Positions 1 to 11,430 of a stretch of DNA of 64,000 nucleotides are shown here, piece after piece. Made by a program: the position numbers and the translations under genes. The stretch covers positions 248,001 through 312,000 of the forward strand of contig NC_015259.1 of assembly GCF_000192745.1 (NCBI RefSeq), in the 5' to 3' direction. The notes below the pieces were generated by a model. The model was not told the origin of the DNA. It saw only the letters and a list, made by a program, of their open reading frames with translations, and made no database searches. Position 1 is the stretch's first letter. Each line of letters opens with the position of its first letter. This DNA comes from Polymorphum gilvum SL003B-26A1 (GTDB lineage Bacteria > Pseudomonadota > Alphaproteobacteria > Rhizobiales > Stappiaceae).

Positions 1-410
1 GGTATCGAACCGCAGTCCCCGGCCTTCGCCGAAGCCGTGGTTGATGTAATGCTCCGCCCCGATCGAGCCGTTGGTGCCGTAGGCGGCGCGCAGGTCGGCA
101 TAGGCGGCGATGTATTCCAGGCCGTTGAACGACGTCGTCCGCCCCTCGCCGTAGCCATGGCTGACGTAATGCAGGGCGCCGATGGTGGCGTTGGCCCCGT
201 GCGCCTGGATCAGGTCGGCGTGGGAGGCAATGTAGGCGAGACCGTCGAAGGTGATCGTCCGGCCCTCGCCGTAGCCGTGGCTGATGTAATGCAGGGCGCC
301 GATGGTGGCGTTGGCCCCGTGCGCCTGGATCAGGTCGACATGGGACGCGATATAGCTCAGGCCGTTGAAGGTGATCGAGCGGCCTTCGGCGGCGGCGAAA
401 TTGGCGTAGT
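1..410 (-). repeat. Tandem 120-bp (40-residue) repeats inside the metalloprotease gene
   Basis: The protease C-terminus repeats every 120 bp. Each unit contains the motif HYISHGYGEGR followed by a segment like GLAYIASHADLIQAHGAN. Anchors on the plus strand recur at about 33, 153 and 273; a more diverged copy lies near 397. The two central units are nearly identical at DNA level. They probably form a repeated binding or spacer domain after the RTX region; the function is unknown. Confidence 0.8.
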
Positions 411-1638
411 GGTTGAGCAGGCCGAGCGCATTGCCGCCGATGCCGGTGATCAAGTCGGCGTAGGACGCGCCATAGGCGTAGATCGACCCGGAGGATCCGA
501 ACGAAGCGGTGCTGCGCGTGGTGTCCGAGAAGGCGACCATCTCGATGTTGACCAGCACGTCGTTGCCCTGGCTGGACGCCAGTGTCATGCCCTCGAAGAA
601 GACGGTGACGCGCGTTCCGGCGAGCGAGGCGCCGATATGGGCGGTGTCGAAGCCGGCGCCGCCGTCGAGGATGTTGTTGGCGGCATTGCCGATCAACGTG
701 TCGTTGCCGCTGCCGCCGATGGCGTTCTCGATGACCGTGCCGCGGGCGATGATCAGGTTGCCGGTCAGGCCGCGCACGCTGGAGACGTGCTCGGCCCGCA
801 GGTCGATGGTCTGGTTGGCGGACACGGTGCCGAAGTTGAGCGTGTCGAAGCCGCCGTTGTCGTAGATCGTCACCGCGACCGGTCGGCTGAAGGAGGTCAG
901 GCTGTCCAGGTAGCCGCCGGCGGTCGAGCCGTCGCCGTAGACGGTGTTGCCGGCGCGGATCGTCGTCGGCGTGCCGTAGAGATTCTGGATCGCGATGATG
1001 TCGGCGACCATCGGCGTGATCGCGTAGGCGTAGCTGGCCGCGATCGACGTGTTCTCGACTTGGTCGAAATACGACATGATCGAGGCCTGCCAGGAATCGT
1101 TGGCATAGTGGTTGTGCACGCCGTAAGTGGCCGAGCCGTCGTAGTTGCCGGCGTGGCCGAGACCGAGCGCATGGCCGATCTCGTGGACGTAGGTCTGGAA
1201 GCTGTAGCTGTCGATCGACGTGCCGTAGGCGCTCAGCCAGGCGGTCGAGATGTTGACCGACGCCTGCGTGATGGTGGTGCCGCTCCACCAGGTCGAGGCA
1301 TAGGCGCCGGAATTGTTGTCGTCGAAGGTGATCTGGGCGCCGCCGGTCACCTGCGCGAAGTTGATGCCGGTGACATCGGTCCAGGCCTGCAGCGCCTGCG
1401 TGGCAAGGCTGCGCCCGGCGCTGGTCAGGCCCGTGATGTCGACGGTGATGCTGCCGCCCGGCGCGACGTTGAACGAGTGCCGGCCGTAGCCGTTATGGTT
1501 CCAGTAGCCGTCGGTGAGCTGGTGGGCGATCTGGTCGTTGGAATAGACCGGCAGGGTGGATGCCAAGGTGGCGGATCCTGCTCCCGCCGCGGCGTGGTCG
1601 GCGGACCCGGAAGAGGCGGCTTTCGAAAACTGGATCAT
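1..1638 (-). CDS. Serralysin-type secreted metalloprotease (M10), partial at left edge
   Basis: The frame is open for 546 codons from an ATG at 1638 and runs off the left edge, so the C-terminus is missing. Residues 152-162 read HEIGHALGLGH, the HExxHxxGxxH zinc site of the metzincins, followed by SIMSYF near residue 188 as the Met-turn. About residue 307 there is an RTX-like segment containing GGSGNDTLIG, typical of Ca2+-binding proteins exported by type I secretion. The last ~140 visible residues are 40-residue tandem repeats. No N-terminal signal peptide is seen, which fits type I export. A GGGAGGG stretch lies about 13 nt before the ATG. The family is clear from the catalytic motif; the substrate is unknown. 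Confidence 0.85.
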   Translation of the reverse strand, partial: MIQFSKAASSGSADHAAAGAGSATLASTLPVYSNDQIAHQLTDGYWNHNGYGRHSFNVAPGGSITVDITGLTSAGRSLATQALQAWTDVTGINFAQVTGGAQITFDDNNSGAYASTWWSGTTITQASVNISTAWLSAYGTSIDSYSFQTYVHEIGHALGLGHAGNYDGSATYGVHNHYANDSWQASIMSYFDQVENTSIAASYAYAITPMVADIIAIQNLYGTPTTIRAGNTVYGDGSTAGGYLDSLTSFSRPVAVTIYDNGGFDTLNFGTVSANQTIDLRAEHVSSVRGLTGNLIIARGTVIENAIGGSGNDTLIGNAANNILDGGAGFDTAHIGASLAGTRVTVFFEGMTLASSQGNDVLVNIEMVAFSDTTRSTASFGSSGSIYAYGASYADLITGIGGNALGLLNHYANFAAAEGRSITFNGLSYIASHVDLIQAHGANATIGALHYISHGYGEGRTITFDGLAYIASHADLIQAHGANATIGALHYVSHGYGEGRTTSFNGLEYIAAYADLRAAYGTNGSIGAEHYINHGFGEGRGLRFDT

Positions 1639-1867
1639 GGATCGGACGAGCCCTCCCGTTCACAGAAAGGTCAGTGTGACCCCCACGGCAGGCGAACGCC
1701 CGCCGATTCGCACCACGCGGGCGCGGTGCATCCCGCTCCAGCAAGTCCGAAAATCCTGAACAATTCCCTGCCGAAACGTTCAATAGCGGAATCAGACCAC
1801 AGGAAACCCGGTTCGGCAACCGTCGCGGCGCCCGCGGGGCAACGATCACAAAAACGTCAACGCCGCG

Positions 1868-2755
1868 TCACAGCACCACGATGCCCGAATGCTTGGCCTT
1901 GTGCTCGGGCTCGACGTGGATGGTGACGCGGGCGCCGGCGACGTGGCGGGCGATGGCCTGCTCGATCCGGTCGCAGATGTCGTGAGCTGTGTCGACGCTC
2001 ATGTCGCCGGGCACCACGAGATGGAAATCAATGAAGGTGGTCTGGCCGGCGGTGCGCGTGCGCAGGTCGTGCGCCTCGATGGCGCCCTCGCCGTGTTCTG
2101 AGATCAGGGCGCGCAGCCGGTCCTGCACCTCCGTCGAAGCGGCCTCGTCCATCAGGCCGCTGACTGACTCCTTCATCAGCGTCCAGCCGGACCACAGCAC
2201 GTTGAGGCCGACCAGAGCGGCGAGGATCGAGTCGAGCTGCCGCCAGCCCGTGACCAGCACCAGGCCGACGCCGACCAGCACGCCGAGAGATGTCATCACG
2301 TCGGCGACCAGATGGCGGCCGTCCGCGACCAGCGCGGGCGAGCGGTGCCGGCGGCCGAAGCGGATCAGCAGGAACGCCCAGCCGCCGTTGATCACGCTGG
2401 CCAGGCCGTTGACCGCCAGACCGTCGAGGCGGTAGTCGGGCGCCTCCGGCGACTGGAAGCCGACCCAGGCGGCGCGGAAGATCGCCAGCGCGGCGAGAAC
2501 GATCATCACCCCGACCAGCACCGCGGCGAAATACTCGGCCTTGTCGTGGCCATACGGGTGGTTCTGGTCGGCCGGCTTGGCGGCGAACCAGACAGCGGTC
2601 AGAGCCGCGAGCGACGAGGCGACGTTGACGATCGATTCCAGCGCGTCCGAATAGAGTGCCACCGAGCCGGTGAGCAGATAGGCGAGATACTTCAGGACGA
2701 GGACGGCAATGCCGACGACGACGCTTCCAAGGGCGATGCGCAGCCGCAGGCTCAT
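1868..2755 (-). CDS. Cation diffusion facilitator (CDF) family metal transporter
   Basis: The 295-residue protein has the CDF plan of an N-terminal transmembrane region and a C-terminal cytoplasmic domain rich in His and acidic residues. Visible family motifs are SDALES (Asp at residue 37), HPYGHDKAEY near 66-75, and HLVADV near 148, where His and Asp four residues apart match the HxxxD metal site of helix 5. It should exchange protons for a divalent cation (Zn, Fe, Mn or Co) across the inner membrane. The metal cannot be assigned. It lies between the protease and the DUF1223 gene with no operon link visible. Confidence 0.88.
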   Translation of the reverse strand: MSLRLRIALGSVVVGIAVLVLKYLAYLLTGSVALYSDALESIVNVASSLAALTAVWFAAKPADQNHPYGHDKAEYFAAVLVGVMIVLAALAIFRAAWVGFQSPEAPDYRLDGLAVNGLASVINGGWAFLLIRFGRRHRSPALVADGRHLVADVMTSLGVLVGVGLVLVTGWRQLDSILAALVGLNVLWSGWTLMKESVSGLMDEAASTEVQDRLRALISEHGEGAIEAHDLRTRTAGQTTFIDFHLVVPGDMSVDTAHDICDRIEQAIARHVAGARVTIHVEPEHKAKHSGIVVL

Positions 2756-2877
2756 GGGGAATACCTCGCTCGGTCGTTTGGCAACCGGACCGGCACCCCA
2801 GGGCGGGGCAGGATCCGCGAGGTACGCCTAGCAGCTTTCGCCCGCGATACAAGAGCGACGCGTCGGGCGAACCGGCA

Positions 2878-3645
2878 CTATCTCGATTTTTCCCATGTCA
2901 TCGAGGCCGCGCCGACGACCGCGCCCGGCCCGCTGCCGTCGTCGAGCTGGACCAGCACGGCGCAGCGCTCGCCTTTCGATTTCTTCAGTTCGTGGCGGGG
3001 CATGCGGAAGGTCTGCGTGCCGCCGGACCACATGCCCATCGGCAGCACCTTGCGCACCACGTTGACATAGGTGATTTCCCGACCGGTGTTCTCGCCGCGG
3101 CCGATCTCGACCGTCTCGCGTTCCTTGACCTGGAGCAGGAACACGGTCGCCATGGCGGCGCCGTCGGGCAGTTGCCCGTCGAGCGTGACCTCGATCGCCT
3201 GGTCGGTCGACGCCAGCTTGACCTTCGCGGGCAGCGGGCGGGCCCGGCTGATGGCGGCGCGCACGGCTGCGGCATCGTTGCCGGTCACGTGTTCCCCGCC
3301 GTTGATGACCATCTGCGGCGTGTAGACCGCCCGGTCGCCGCGCCGGACCGCATACTGGCGCTGACGGTCCGAATTGTCCGGACTGGCCAGGGTGTCCTTC
3401 CAGCCCAGATAGTCCCAGTAATCGACCGGCAGCGACAGGGCGAGCACGCCTTCCTCGACCGCCAACTCTGCCAGCAACCGGTCCGCCGGCGGACAGGAAG
3501 AGCAGCCCTGACTGGTGAACAGTTCCACCACCACGCGCGCGTCGGCGGCGGCGGCGGGCGCGGCGTAAAACGCCGCGGACAAACCGAGGAAAAAGGCGCA
3601 AAGCGCCTTGCGCAGCATGCCCATCGGCGGCCGGTTTCCTTTCAA
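2878..3645 (-). CDS. DUF1223 domain protein, secreted, thioredoxin-like
   Basis: The 255-residue product starts with a Sec-type signal (hydrophobic stretch ending in AAPAAAADA near residue 35). Directly after comes VVELFTSQGCSSCPPADRLL, the conserved start of DUF1223 with its CSSC redox-like pair. Length and order match the family, which is common in Rhizobiales. The biochemical role is not established; a thioredoxin-like fold in the periplasm is the usual prediction. It lies about 100 bp beyond the end of ccmG. Confidence 0.85.
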   Translation of the reverse strand: MKGNRPPMGMLRKALCAFFLGLSAAFYAAPAAAADARVVVELFTSQGCSSCPPADRLLAELAVEEGVLALSLPVDYWDYLGWKDTLASPDNSDRQRQYAVRRGDRAVYTPQMVINGGEHVTGNDAAAVRAAISRARPLPAKVKLASTDQAIEVTLDGQLPDGAAMATVFLLQVKERETVEIGRGENTGREITYVNVVRKVLPMGMWSGGTQTFRMPRHELKKSKGERCAVLVQLDDGSGPGAVVGAASMTWEKSR

Positions 3646-3747
3646 CGTGACGCGAAATGCCCCGCACGCACCATAGTCTCAATGACCCTCAACAGAAAGT
3701 CACGACGGGGTTACAGGCGGCCGGCCAGTGCGACCGCAACCCGGCCG

Positions 3748-4365
3748 TCAGCTGCCGCTGGCCAGAACCCTTTCCAGCTCCGGCTGGAAGGTGCCGGCAT
3801 AGGTTTCCGGCGACAGCGGGCCGATGAACTTGAAGCGGATCACGCCGGCCCGATCGACGATATAGGTCTCCGGCACGCCATAGACGCCCCATTCGATCGC
3901 AGCCCGGCCGGTGTCGTCGGCGCCGATCCGGTCGTAGGGGTTGCCGAGGCTGCCGAGGAAGCGGCGGGCGTTCTCCGGCTTGTCCTTGTAGTTGATGCCG
4001 ATCAGCCTGATCCGGTCGTCCCTGCCGATCTCTTCCAGGATCGGATGCTCCTGCCGGCACGGCACGCACCAGGAGGCGAAGACGTTGACCACGGACACCT
4101 CGCCCCTGAGGTCGTTGCCGTCGAAGCCGGGCACCGGCATGCCGTCGCGGGTCAGGTCGGCGACGGGCGGCAGCGCCATGTCCGGCGCCGGCTTGTTGAT
4201 CAGCGCCGAGGGGATCGAGGACGGGTCCTTGCCGAAATAGAGCTGAAACAGGAACAGCGCCGCGAGTGCGCCGAACACGACCAGTGGCAGCAGCACCAGG
4301 ACGGGCACGCCGCGACGGGCAGGCCGTTCGTTGGTCTGCGCCGGATCGGAGAGGGGGCCGCTCAT
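3748..4365 (-). CDS. ccmG: Thiol:disulfide interchange protein CcmG/DsbE
   Basis: This 205-residue protein has one N-terminal transmembrane anchor (about residues 22-45) and a periplasmic thioredoxin fold. The active site reads VFASWCVPCRQEHPIL, a WCxxC site as in CcmG, and the cis-Pro region is YGVPETYIVD. It reduces the apocytochrome c haem-binding cysteines during cytochrome c maturation. It overlaps ccmD by four bases (ATGA), so the two are probably translationally coupled as the last genes of the ccmABCDG run. Confidence 0.93.
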   Translation of the reverse strand: MSGPLSDPAQTNERPARRGVPVLVLLPLVVFGALAALFLFQLYFGKDPSSIPSALINKPAPDMALPPVADLTRDGMPVPGFDGNDLRGEVSVVNVFASWCVPCRQEHPILEEIGRDDRIRLIGINYKDKPENARRFLGSLGNPYDRIGADDTGRAAIEWGVYGVPETYIVDRAGVIRFKFIGPLSPETYAGTFQPELERVLASGS

Positions 4366-4547
4366 GCCTCGTGCGTCCCGCCCTTGCCGGCGCCCGCGCG
4401 CCGGCCGATGCCCTGCGCTTCGAGGTCGGCGAGCGCCGCCTCCTGGCGCGCCTTGTCGGCGAACACCCAGACGATCAGGCCGGCGACGACCGCCGCGCAG
4501 GTCGCATAGGAAGCGATGATGAAACCGGCGTGGGGTCCAAGATCCAT
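4362..4547 (-). CDS. ccmD: Haem exporter protein CcmD
   Basis: A 61-residue protein beginning MDLGPHAGFIIASYATCAAV with a single transmembrane helix and a basic/acidic tail rich in Ala and Glu. This is the usual form of CcmD, a small inner-membrane subunit of the CcmABCD complex that helps release holo-CcmE. The start at 4547 is chosen because the MDLGPH-type start and length fit the family; an upstream in-frame codon would overlap ccmC. Position between ccmC and ccmG supports the call. Confidence 0.88.
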   Translation of the reverse strand: MDLGPHAGFIIASYATCAAVVAGLIVWVFADKARQEAALADLEAQGIGRRAGAGKGGTHEA

Positions 4548-4551
4548 GGCT

Positions 4552-5316
4552 CTACTCCGCAGCCTGAACGGTCGCCCTGGCGATCGCCGGGCGGGCTGCC
4601 GCCGCACGCATGCGCAGGGCCCGCACCCGCCGGCGCAGGATCTCGTTGCGCATGGCCATCAGGTGCAGGACGACGAACAGCAGGGTGAAGGCGATGGCCA
4701 TGACCAGCAGCGGCCACAGGATATCCGGGTGGATGGTCGGCCCGTCCATGCGCATGACGCTCGCCGGCTGGTGCAGCGTGTTCCACCAGTCGACCGAGAA
4801 CTTGATGATCGGCAGGTTGAGCGCGCCGACCAAGGTCAGGATCGCCGCCGCCTTGCCGGCCTTGATCGGGTCTTCCATCGTCCGCCACAGGGCCATCAGG
4901 CCGAGATACATGATGAACAGCACCAGCACCGAGGTCAGCCGCGCGTCCCACACCCAGTAGGTGCCCCACATCGGCTTGCCCCACAGCGAGCCGGTGACCA
5001 GCGACATGAAGGTGAAGGCCGCGCCGAGCGGAGCCGCGGCCTTGGCCGAGACGTCGGCGAGCGGGTGCTTCCACACCAGCGTGCCGAGGGACGACAGCGT
5101 CATGATCGAGTAGCACATCATCGCCAGCCAGGCGGCCGGCACGTGGATGTACATGATCCGGACGGTGTCGCCCTGTTGGTAGTCCTCCGGCGCGGTGAAG
5201 AAGCTCATGTAGAGGCCGGCCGCGAAAGAGGCCACGCACAGGGCGGTCAGCCAAGGCAGCAGCACGCGCACCAGGGACAGGAAGCGGGTCGGGTTTGCGA
5301 GGTCGATGATCGCCAT
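4552..5316 (-). CDS. ccmC: Haem transporter CcmC
   Basis: The 254-residue polytopic membrane protein carries WGTYWVWDARLTSVLVLF at about residues 137-154, the tryptophan-rich WWD signature of haem-handling proteins. Conserved histidines flank it (HVPAAW near residue 78, and a later HQPASV). CcmC loads haem onto CcmE at the periplasmic face. Six hydrophobic segments are visible. It sits 4 bp upstream of ccmD and 91 bp downstream of ccmB. Confidence 0.94.
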   Translation of the reverse strand: MAIIDLANPTRFLSLVRVLLPWLTALCVASFAAGLYMSFFTAPEDYQQGDTVRIMYIHVPAAWLAMMCYSIMTLSSLGTLVWKHPLADVSAKAAAPLGAAFTFMSLVTGSLWGKPMWGTYWVWDARLTSVLVLFIMYLGLMALWRTMEDPIKAGKAAAILTLVGALNLPIIKFSVDWWNTLHQPASVMRMDGPTIHPDILWPLLVMAIAFTLLFVVLHLMAMRNEILRRRVRALRMRAAAARPAIARATVQAAE

Positions 5317-5407
5317 GGAAGAGTTCTAATCTGTCTTGCCGCCGTCTTCAATGCAGCACTCTGCCACAACCTTGACCACGCCCGCCGGCGGCCCGCCATG
5401 CGCACGA

Positions 5408-6079
5408 TCAATCCGAGGCGAAGCGCAGCGCGGCGGCGCCGGCCAGCGGGCCGACGACCGCGGCGATCAGCGTCAGGGCGCACAGGATCAGGAACGGCGT
5501 CAGGAACGGCACCGGCTCGCTGACCGCCGCGTCGGCGGCGCTGACGCCGAAGATCAGCACCGGGATGGCGAGCGGCACGACCAGCACCGCCATCAGCAGG
5601 CCGCCGCGGCGCAATGTCACGGTCAGCGCGGCGCCGATCGCGCCGATCAGGGTCAGCGCCGGGGTACCGACGAGGAGCGTCAGCGTCACCGCGCCGATGG
5701 CGACCGGATCGAGGTTGAGGAAGATCGCCAGCACCGGCGCGGCGGCGACGAGTGGGAAGCCGGTCGCCACCCAGTGGGCGAGGCACTTGACCAGAACCAC
5801 CAGTTCGAGCGGCTGGCCGGCCATCAGCACGAGATCGAGCGAGCCGTCCTCGCGGTCGGCCTGGAACAGACGGTCGAGGCCGAGCAGCGTCGACAGCAGC
5901 GCCCCGATCCACAGGATCGCCGGCCCGATGCGGGCCAGCAGGTTGAGGTCGGGCCCCATGCCGAACGGCACCACGGTGACCACCGCCAGGAAGAACAGCA
6001 CGCCGATCAGCGCGCCGCCGCCGACCCGCACCGCCAGGCGCATCTCGCGCTGGAGCAGAGCTCCCGCCCAGCCGGTCAT
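5408..6079 (-). CDS. ccmB: Haem exporter permease CcmB
   Basis: Starting at the ATG at 6079 (MTGWAGALLQREMRLAVRVG) the product is 223 residues, the usual CcmB length. The ATG overlaps the ccmA stop (ATGA at 6076-6079). The protein has about six hydrophobic helices and the typical DREDGSLDLVLMAGQPLELV segment after the second helix. It forms the membrane part of the CcmAB transporter that drives release of haem-loaded CcmE from CcmC. Confidence 0.93.
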   Translation of the reverse strand: MTGWAGALLQREMRLAVRVGGGALIGVLFFLAVVTVVPFGMGPDLNLLARIGPAILWIGALLSTLLGLDRLFQADREDGSLDLVLMAGQPLELVVLVKCLAHWVATGFPLVAAAPVLAIFLNLDPVAIGAVTLTLLVGTPALTLIGAIGAALTVTLRRGGLLMAVLVVPLAIPVLIFGVSAADAAVSEPVPFLTPFLILCALTLIAAVVGPLAGAAALRFASD

Positions 6080-6711
6080 TGCGGCGCCTCCATGCGCAGT
6101 TCCGCGGCCGACGCCAGGTCGATGCGTGCATGCGTGGCGGCGACGATCAGCCCGCCGCGGGTCAGGTGGTCGTTCATCAGCGCAAGCAGACCCTTCTCGG
6201 ACGCGGCGTCGAGCGCCGAGGTCGGTTCGTCGAGCAGCCAGACGGGCCGCGGCGACACCAGCAGGCGGGCGAGCGACAGGCGTCGGCGCTGGCCGGCGGA
6301 CAGGTAGGCCGCGGGCAGGGTCGCGGTGTGGACGATGCCGAGCCCGTCGAGTGCCTCGGCGGCGTCCATGCCGGTCGCCTCGAAGCCGCCGGCGCGCCAC
6401 TCGGTGCCGAAGAACGCCTGCCAGAAGTTCAGGTTCTCGAGCACGCTGAGCGACGGCTTGACCGCGTCCAGATGACCGAAATAGTGGCAGTGCTCGCCGA
6501 CCGACCGGTCGGCGACGCCGCCCTGCAGAGACAGATTTCCGTGCGCCGGCGCGACCAGGCCGGCGAGGGTGCGCAGCAGGCTCGACTTGCCGACGCCGTT
6601 CGGACCGGTGACCAGCAGCGCCATGCCGGAGGCGAGCGTGAACGACAGGTCCGCGAACACGCGCCGTCCGCCGCGGTCGACGGCCAGGGTTTCGGCGATG
6701 AGCTTCAGCAT
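6076..6711 (-). CDS. ccmA: Haem exporter ATP-binding protein CcmA
   Basis: A 211-residue ABC ATPase. Walker A is GPNGVGKSSLL near residue 39, the signature loop is LSAGQRRRLSLARLL near 138, and Walker B is VWLLDEPTSAL near 159. The size and the adjacent ccmB identify it as CcmA, which hydrolyses ATP to recycle the CcmC-CcmE complex. It is the first gene of the ccmA-B-C-D-G run. Confidence 0.94.
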   Translation of the reverse strand: MLKLIAETLAVDRGGRRVFADLSFTLASGMALLVTGPNGVGKSSLLRTLAGLVAPAHGNLSLQGGVADRSVGEHCHYFGHLDAVKPSLSVLENLNFWQAFFGTEWRAGGFEATGMDAAEALDGLGIVHTATLPAAYLSAGQRRRLSLARLLVSPRPVWLLDEPTSALDAASEKGLLALMNDHLTRGGLIVAATHARIDLASAAELRMEAPQ

Positions 6712-6783
6712 GATCCTCCAGCGGCCGATGAGGCGGCGATGTCGCGGACGTTCGCCCTTGTTAGTCGCGGCAGGCCCGCAACA

Positions 6784-7218
6784 TCAAGGCCGAATCACGT
6801 TCGGGATGCCGTCAGCACCGACGAACACCGCCAGGATGCGCGTCGGCCCGGCGCCGGTCGCCCTGCCGTTGTGCCAGACATGGACCGCCTCCATGAAGGC
6901 GTCGCCGGCCTTGTAGACCCTTTCGCCGTGGCCCTCGTAGGCGATCGTCACCTCGCCTTCGAGAATGTAGCCGTAGGTCGGCACCGGATGCATGTGCCGC
7001 CCGGTCTCTTCGCCCGGCTCCATGGTCACGATCATCGAGGTGACCTGCATCGGTCCGCCGGACTGCGGCAGCGGCTGACCGAGGACGGTGCTGTCGGTCC
7101 GCAGCAGATCGACGACGCGAGGATAGTCGGCCGGCTTACCCTCCTCGGCCGCTGCCGGGGCCGCGATGCAGCCGGTCAGCACCAGAAGGGCGAGGGCGGC
7201 GATGGTCGATGGTTTCAT
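6784..7218 (-). CDS. Cupin-domain protein, probably lipoprotein or secreted
   Basis: The start at 7218 gives 144 residues and is preceded by GGAGG. The N-terminus MKPSTIAALALLVLTGCIAA looks like a lipoprotein signal with a LTGC lipobox, although AAPAAAEEG could be a normal signal-peptidase site. The rest is one cupin barrel with metal-ligand-like residues in ETGRHMHPVPTYGYILEGE and a later VHVWHNG. The reaction cannot be told from sequence. It is about 70 bp from ccmA and 535 bp from acnA. Confidence 0.8.
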   Translation of the reverse strand: MKPSTIAALALLVLTGCIAAPAAAEEGKPADYPRVVDLLRTDSTVLGQPLPQSGGPMQVTSMIVTMEPGEETGRHMHPVPTYGYILEGEVTIAYEGHGERVYKAGDAFMEAVHVWHNGRATGAGPTRILAVFVGADGIPNVIRP

Positions 7219-7753
7219 GGCTTGCCTTCCTCCACGGGCGGGTCCGGATGGCGTTGTCCGTCTCCGACATGACGTCGACACATCTCCGGCGGGTCTCCGG
7301 CGGACCTCCGGCACCTGTCCGGCGCTGTTCCGGCAGGGCCGACGGGTGCCGACTCGGGCCAGACTGGCCCATGGCCCCTTACCAATTATCTACGCGTGGC
7401 AGGCCCGGGCGCAGAAATCGGGGATGACTTTTGTATACGCTTGTATATAAAAGCGCCCAATCGCGTTTGGGCGCGACTGGAAACCGGGACTGCGGCACTC
7501 CTGTCGCCGCGTCCCTCTCTGGTGGCGCAGCCGAAAATTCGCTATAGGGGCGGCGACGCGCACGCCCAGTAGCTTGCGTTCGGCACCCGGCGGGCCTTCG
7601 ACAACGACGGCCGCTGCAAGCGCGAGGCCCGCAAGAGGCCGCACATTGTTCCGGGCGGACGCCCTCCGCATCCGGAACGCCAGAGAATTCACCCCCGGGC
7701 GGGCGGCGAACTCCCATCGCGCCGCCGCGGATCTTGAGAGGAGAGCGCCAGTC
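7219..7753. other. Intergenic region upstream of acnA with AT-rich patch and hairpin
   Basis: No gene is visible. It holds the upstream region of both the cupin gene (minus) and acnA (plus). An unusually AT-rich patch at 7429-7452 contains TTGTATA twice and runs into a perfect inverted repeat, GCGCCCAA at 7453-7460 and TTGGGCGC at 7467-7474 with a 6-nt loop. Read on the minus strand it has the form of a terminator with a T-rich tail; read on the plus strand it would be a hairpin in the acnA leader. The acnA ribosome-binding site GAGGAG is near 7737. Confidence 0.45.
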
Positions 7754-10429
<2,676 letters not shown>

Positions 10430-10460
10430 GGCGCCGCATAAGGCCCAGCCAGAGAGATCG

Positions 10461-10490
10461 GACGGGCCCTGCGGGGCCCGTCAGCTTGTT
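10461..10490 (+). terminator. Terminator of acnA
   Basis: Perfect 9-bp stem GACGGGCCC / GGGCCCGTC with a TGCG loop at 10461-10482, followed by AGCTTGTT. It lies about 30 nt after the acnA stop. The T-tract is weak but the stem is very stable. Confidence 0.75.
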
Positions 10491-10844
10491 GAAAACCCGC
10501 AACCTCTCCAGTGTCCTCCCGGCCAAGCGTGAGCTGCGAGCCGGAACCGGAGAGCCGCGGTGTCGATGATGTCAAGGAAGGAGATCGAGAGCCCCCCGGC
10601 TCGCCGATCCCGCATCTGCGCTTCGCTGCGTGCGTGATGACGCGTTTGAAAGTTTGTCGGAAGAGAAGGAGGAGAACCGGAAGACAAGTGAGGAACGGAA
10701 ACAAAGCGCCAAGACGATTCCGCCAAGGGGGCGCGCTGCGTCACACGTTGACGGTTTGCCGACTTGTCTTGTCTGGCTACGCAAGCCGTGAGGCTCTTGC
10801 ACCAAGATTTTGATTTTTATGATTTTTCACGTCGACAGGAAACC
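10491..10844. other. Gene-free interval between acnA terminator and tRNA-Ala
   Basis: I see no convincing gene. Open frames here lack ribosome-binding sites and recognisable protein sequence. The last 40 bases before the tRNA are AT-rich and would be the tRNA-Ala 3' flank. Confidence 0.5.
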
Positions 10845-10920
10845 TGGTGGAGCCGAGGGGAATCGAACCCCTGACCTCTGCAGTGCGATTGCAGCGCTCT
10901 CCCATCTGAGCTACGGCCCC
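10845..10920 (-). tRNA. tRNA-Ala(CGC)
   Basis: The minus strand folds as a 76-nt tRNA: acceptor GGGGCCG paired with CGGCTCC, a D arm with AGCTCAGATGGGAGAGC, an anticodon stem CTGCA/TGCAG around loop ATCGCAC with anticodon CGC, a T arm with GGTTCGATTCC, and an encoded CCA at 10845-10847. Anticodon CGC reads alanine GCG. Confidence 0.95.
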
Positions 10921-11135
10921 TTTCCGGGTGCGCGCATTTAGGAGAGGAGGCGTCCTCCTGTCAAGCGTTTCGCGTCGCCGTTCCGGGGTGCCGGATCGGA
11001 GCCGCTGCGGGCCCGCGGCGGCGGGGGCGCAAGGGGTGCGGAAACCCTGACGACAGATCGCGTCTTGCGGTCGACGGGAGGCGCGGCTACATCATGGCCG
11101 ACCCATTTTTCGCCGACCCGACAGGAACGGACCTC

Positions 11136-11426
11136 ATGCGCGCACTTCTCGACGTCGTTCTGCTGGTGCTGAATCTCTACACCTACGTGATCATTGCCAG
11201 CGCGATTTTTTCCTGGCTCTACGCCTTCAACGTCGTCAATCCGCGCAACCAGGTCATCTCGATGATCGGCCAGATGCTGTACAATCTGACCGAGCCGCTG
11301 CTGCGCCCGATCCGGCGTTTCATGCCGAGCCTCGGCGGCCTGGACCTGTCGCCGATCGTGCTGCTGCTCGGCGTGTTCCTGGTCCAGAACATCATCATCC
11401 GCTACATCTATCCCAACGTGTTCTGA
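11136..11426 (+). CDS. YggT family membrane protein
   Basis: From the ATG at 11136 (MRALLDVVLLVLNLYTYVII) the product is 96 residues, the normal size for the family. Two hydrophobic segments flank the conserved stretch AFNVVNPRNQ, TEPLLRPIRRFMPSLGGLDL. An in-frame ATG at 11094 would add 14 residues and cannot be excluded, but AGGA lies just before 11136. YggT proteins are small inner-membrane proteins linked to osmotic or division-related functions in other bacteria; the role here is inferred only from the family. DUF167 follows directly, the usual pairing. Confidence 0.85.
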   Translation: MRALLDVVLLVLNLYTYVIIASAIFSWLYAFNVVNPRNQVISMIGQMLYNLTEPLLRPIRRFMPSLGGLDLSPIVLLLGVFLVQNIIIRYIYPNVF

Positions 11427-11430
11427 GCCG

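Noticed and set aside
37-1926. Long plus-strand open frame over the protease gene
   Set aside because: It is antisense to the metalloprotease, is rich in Arg/Gly/Asp/Val without any domain, and arises from high GC.
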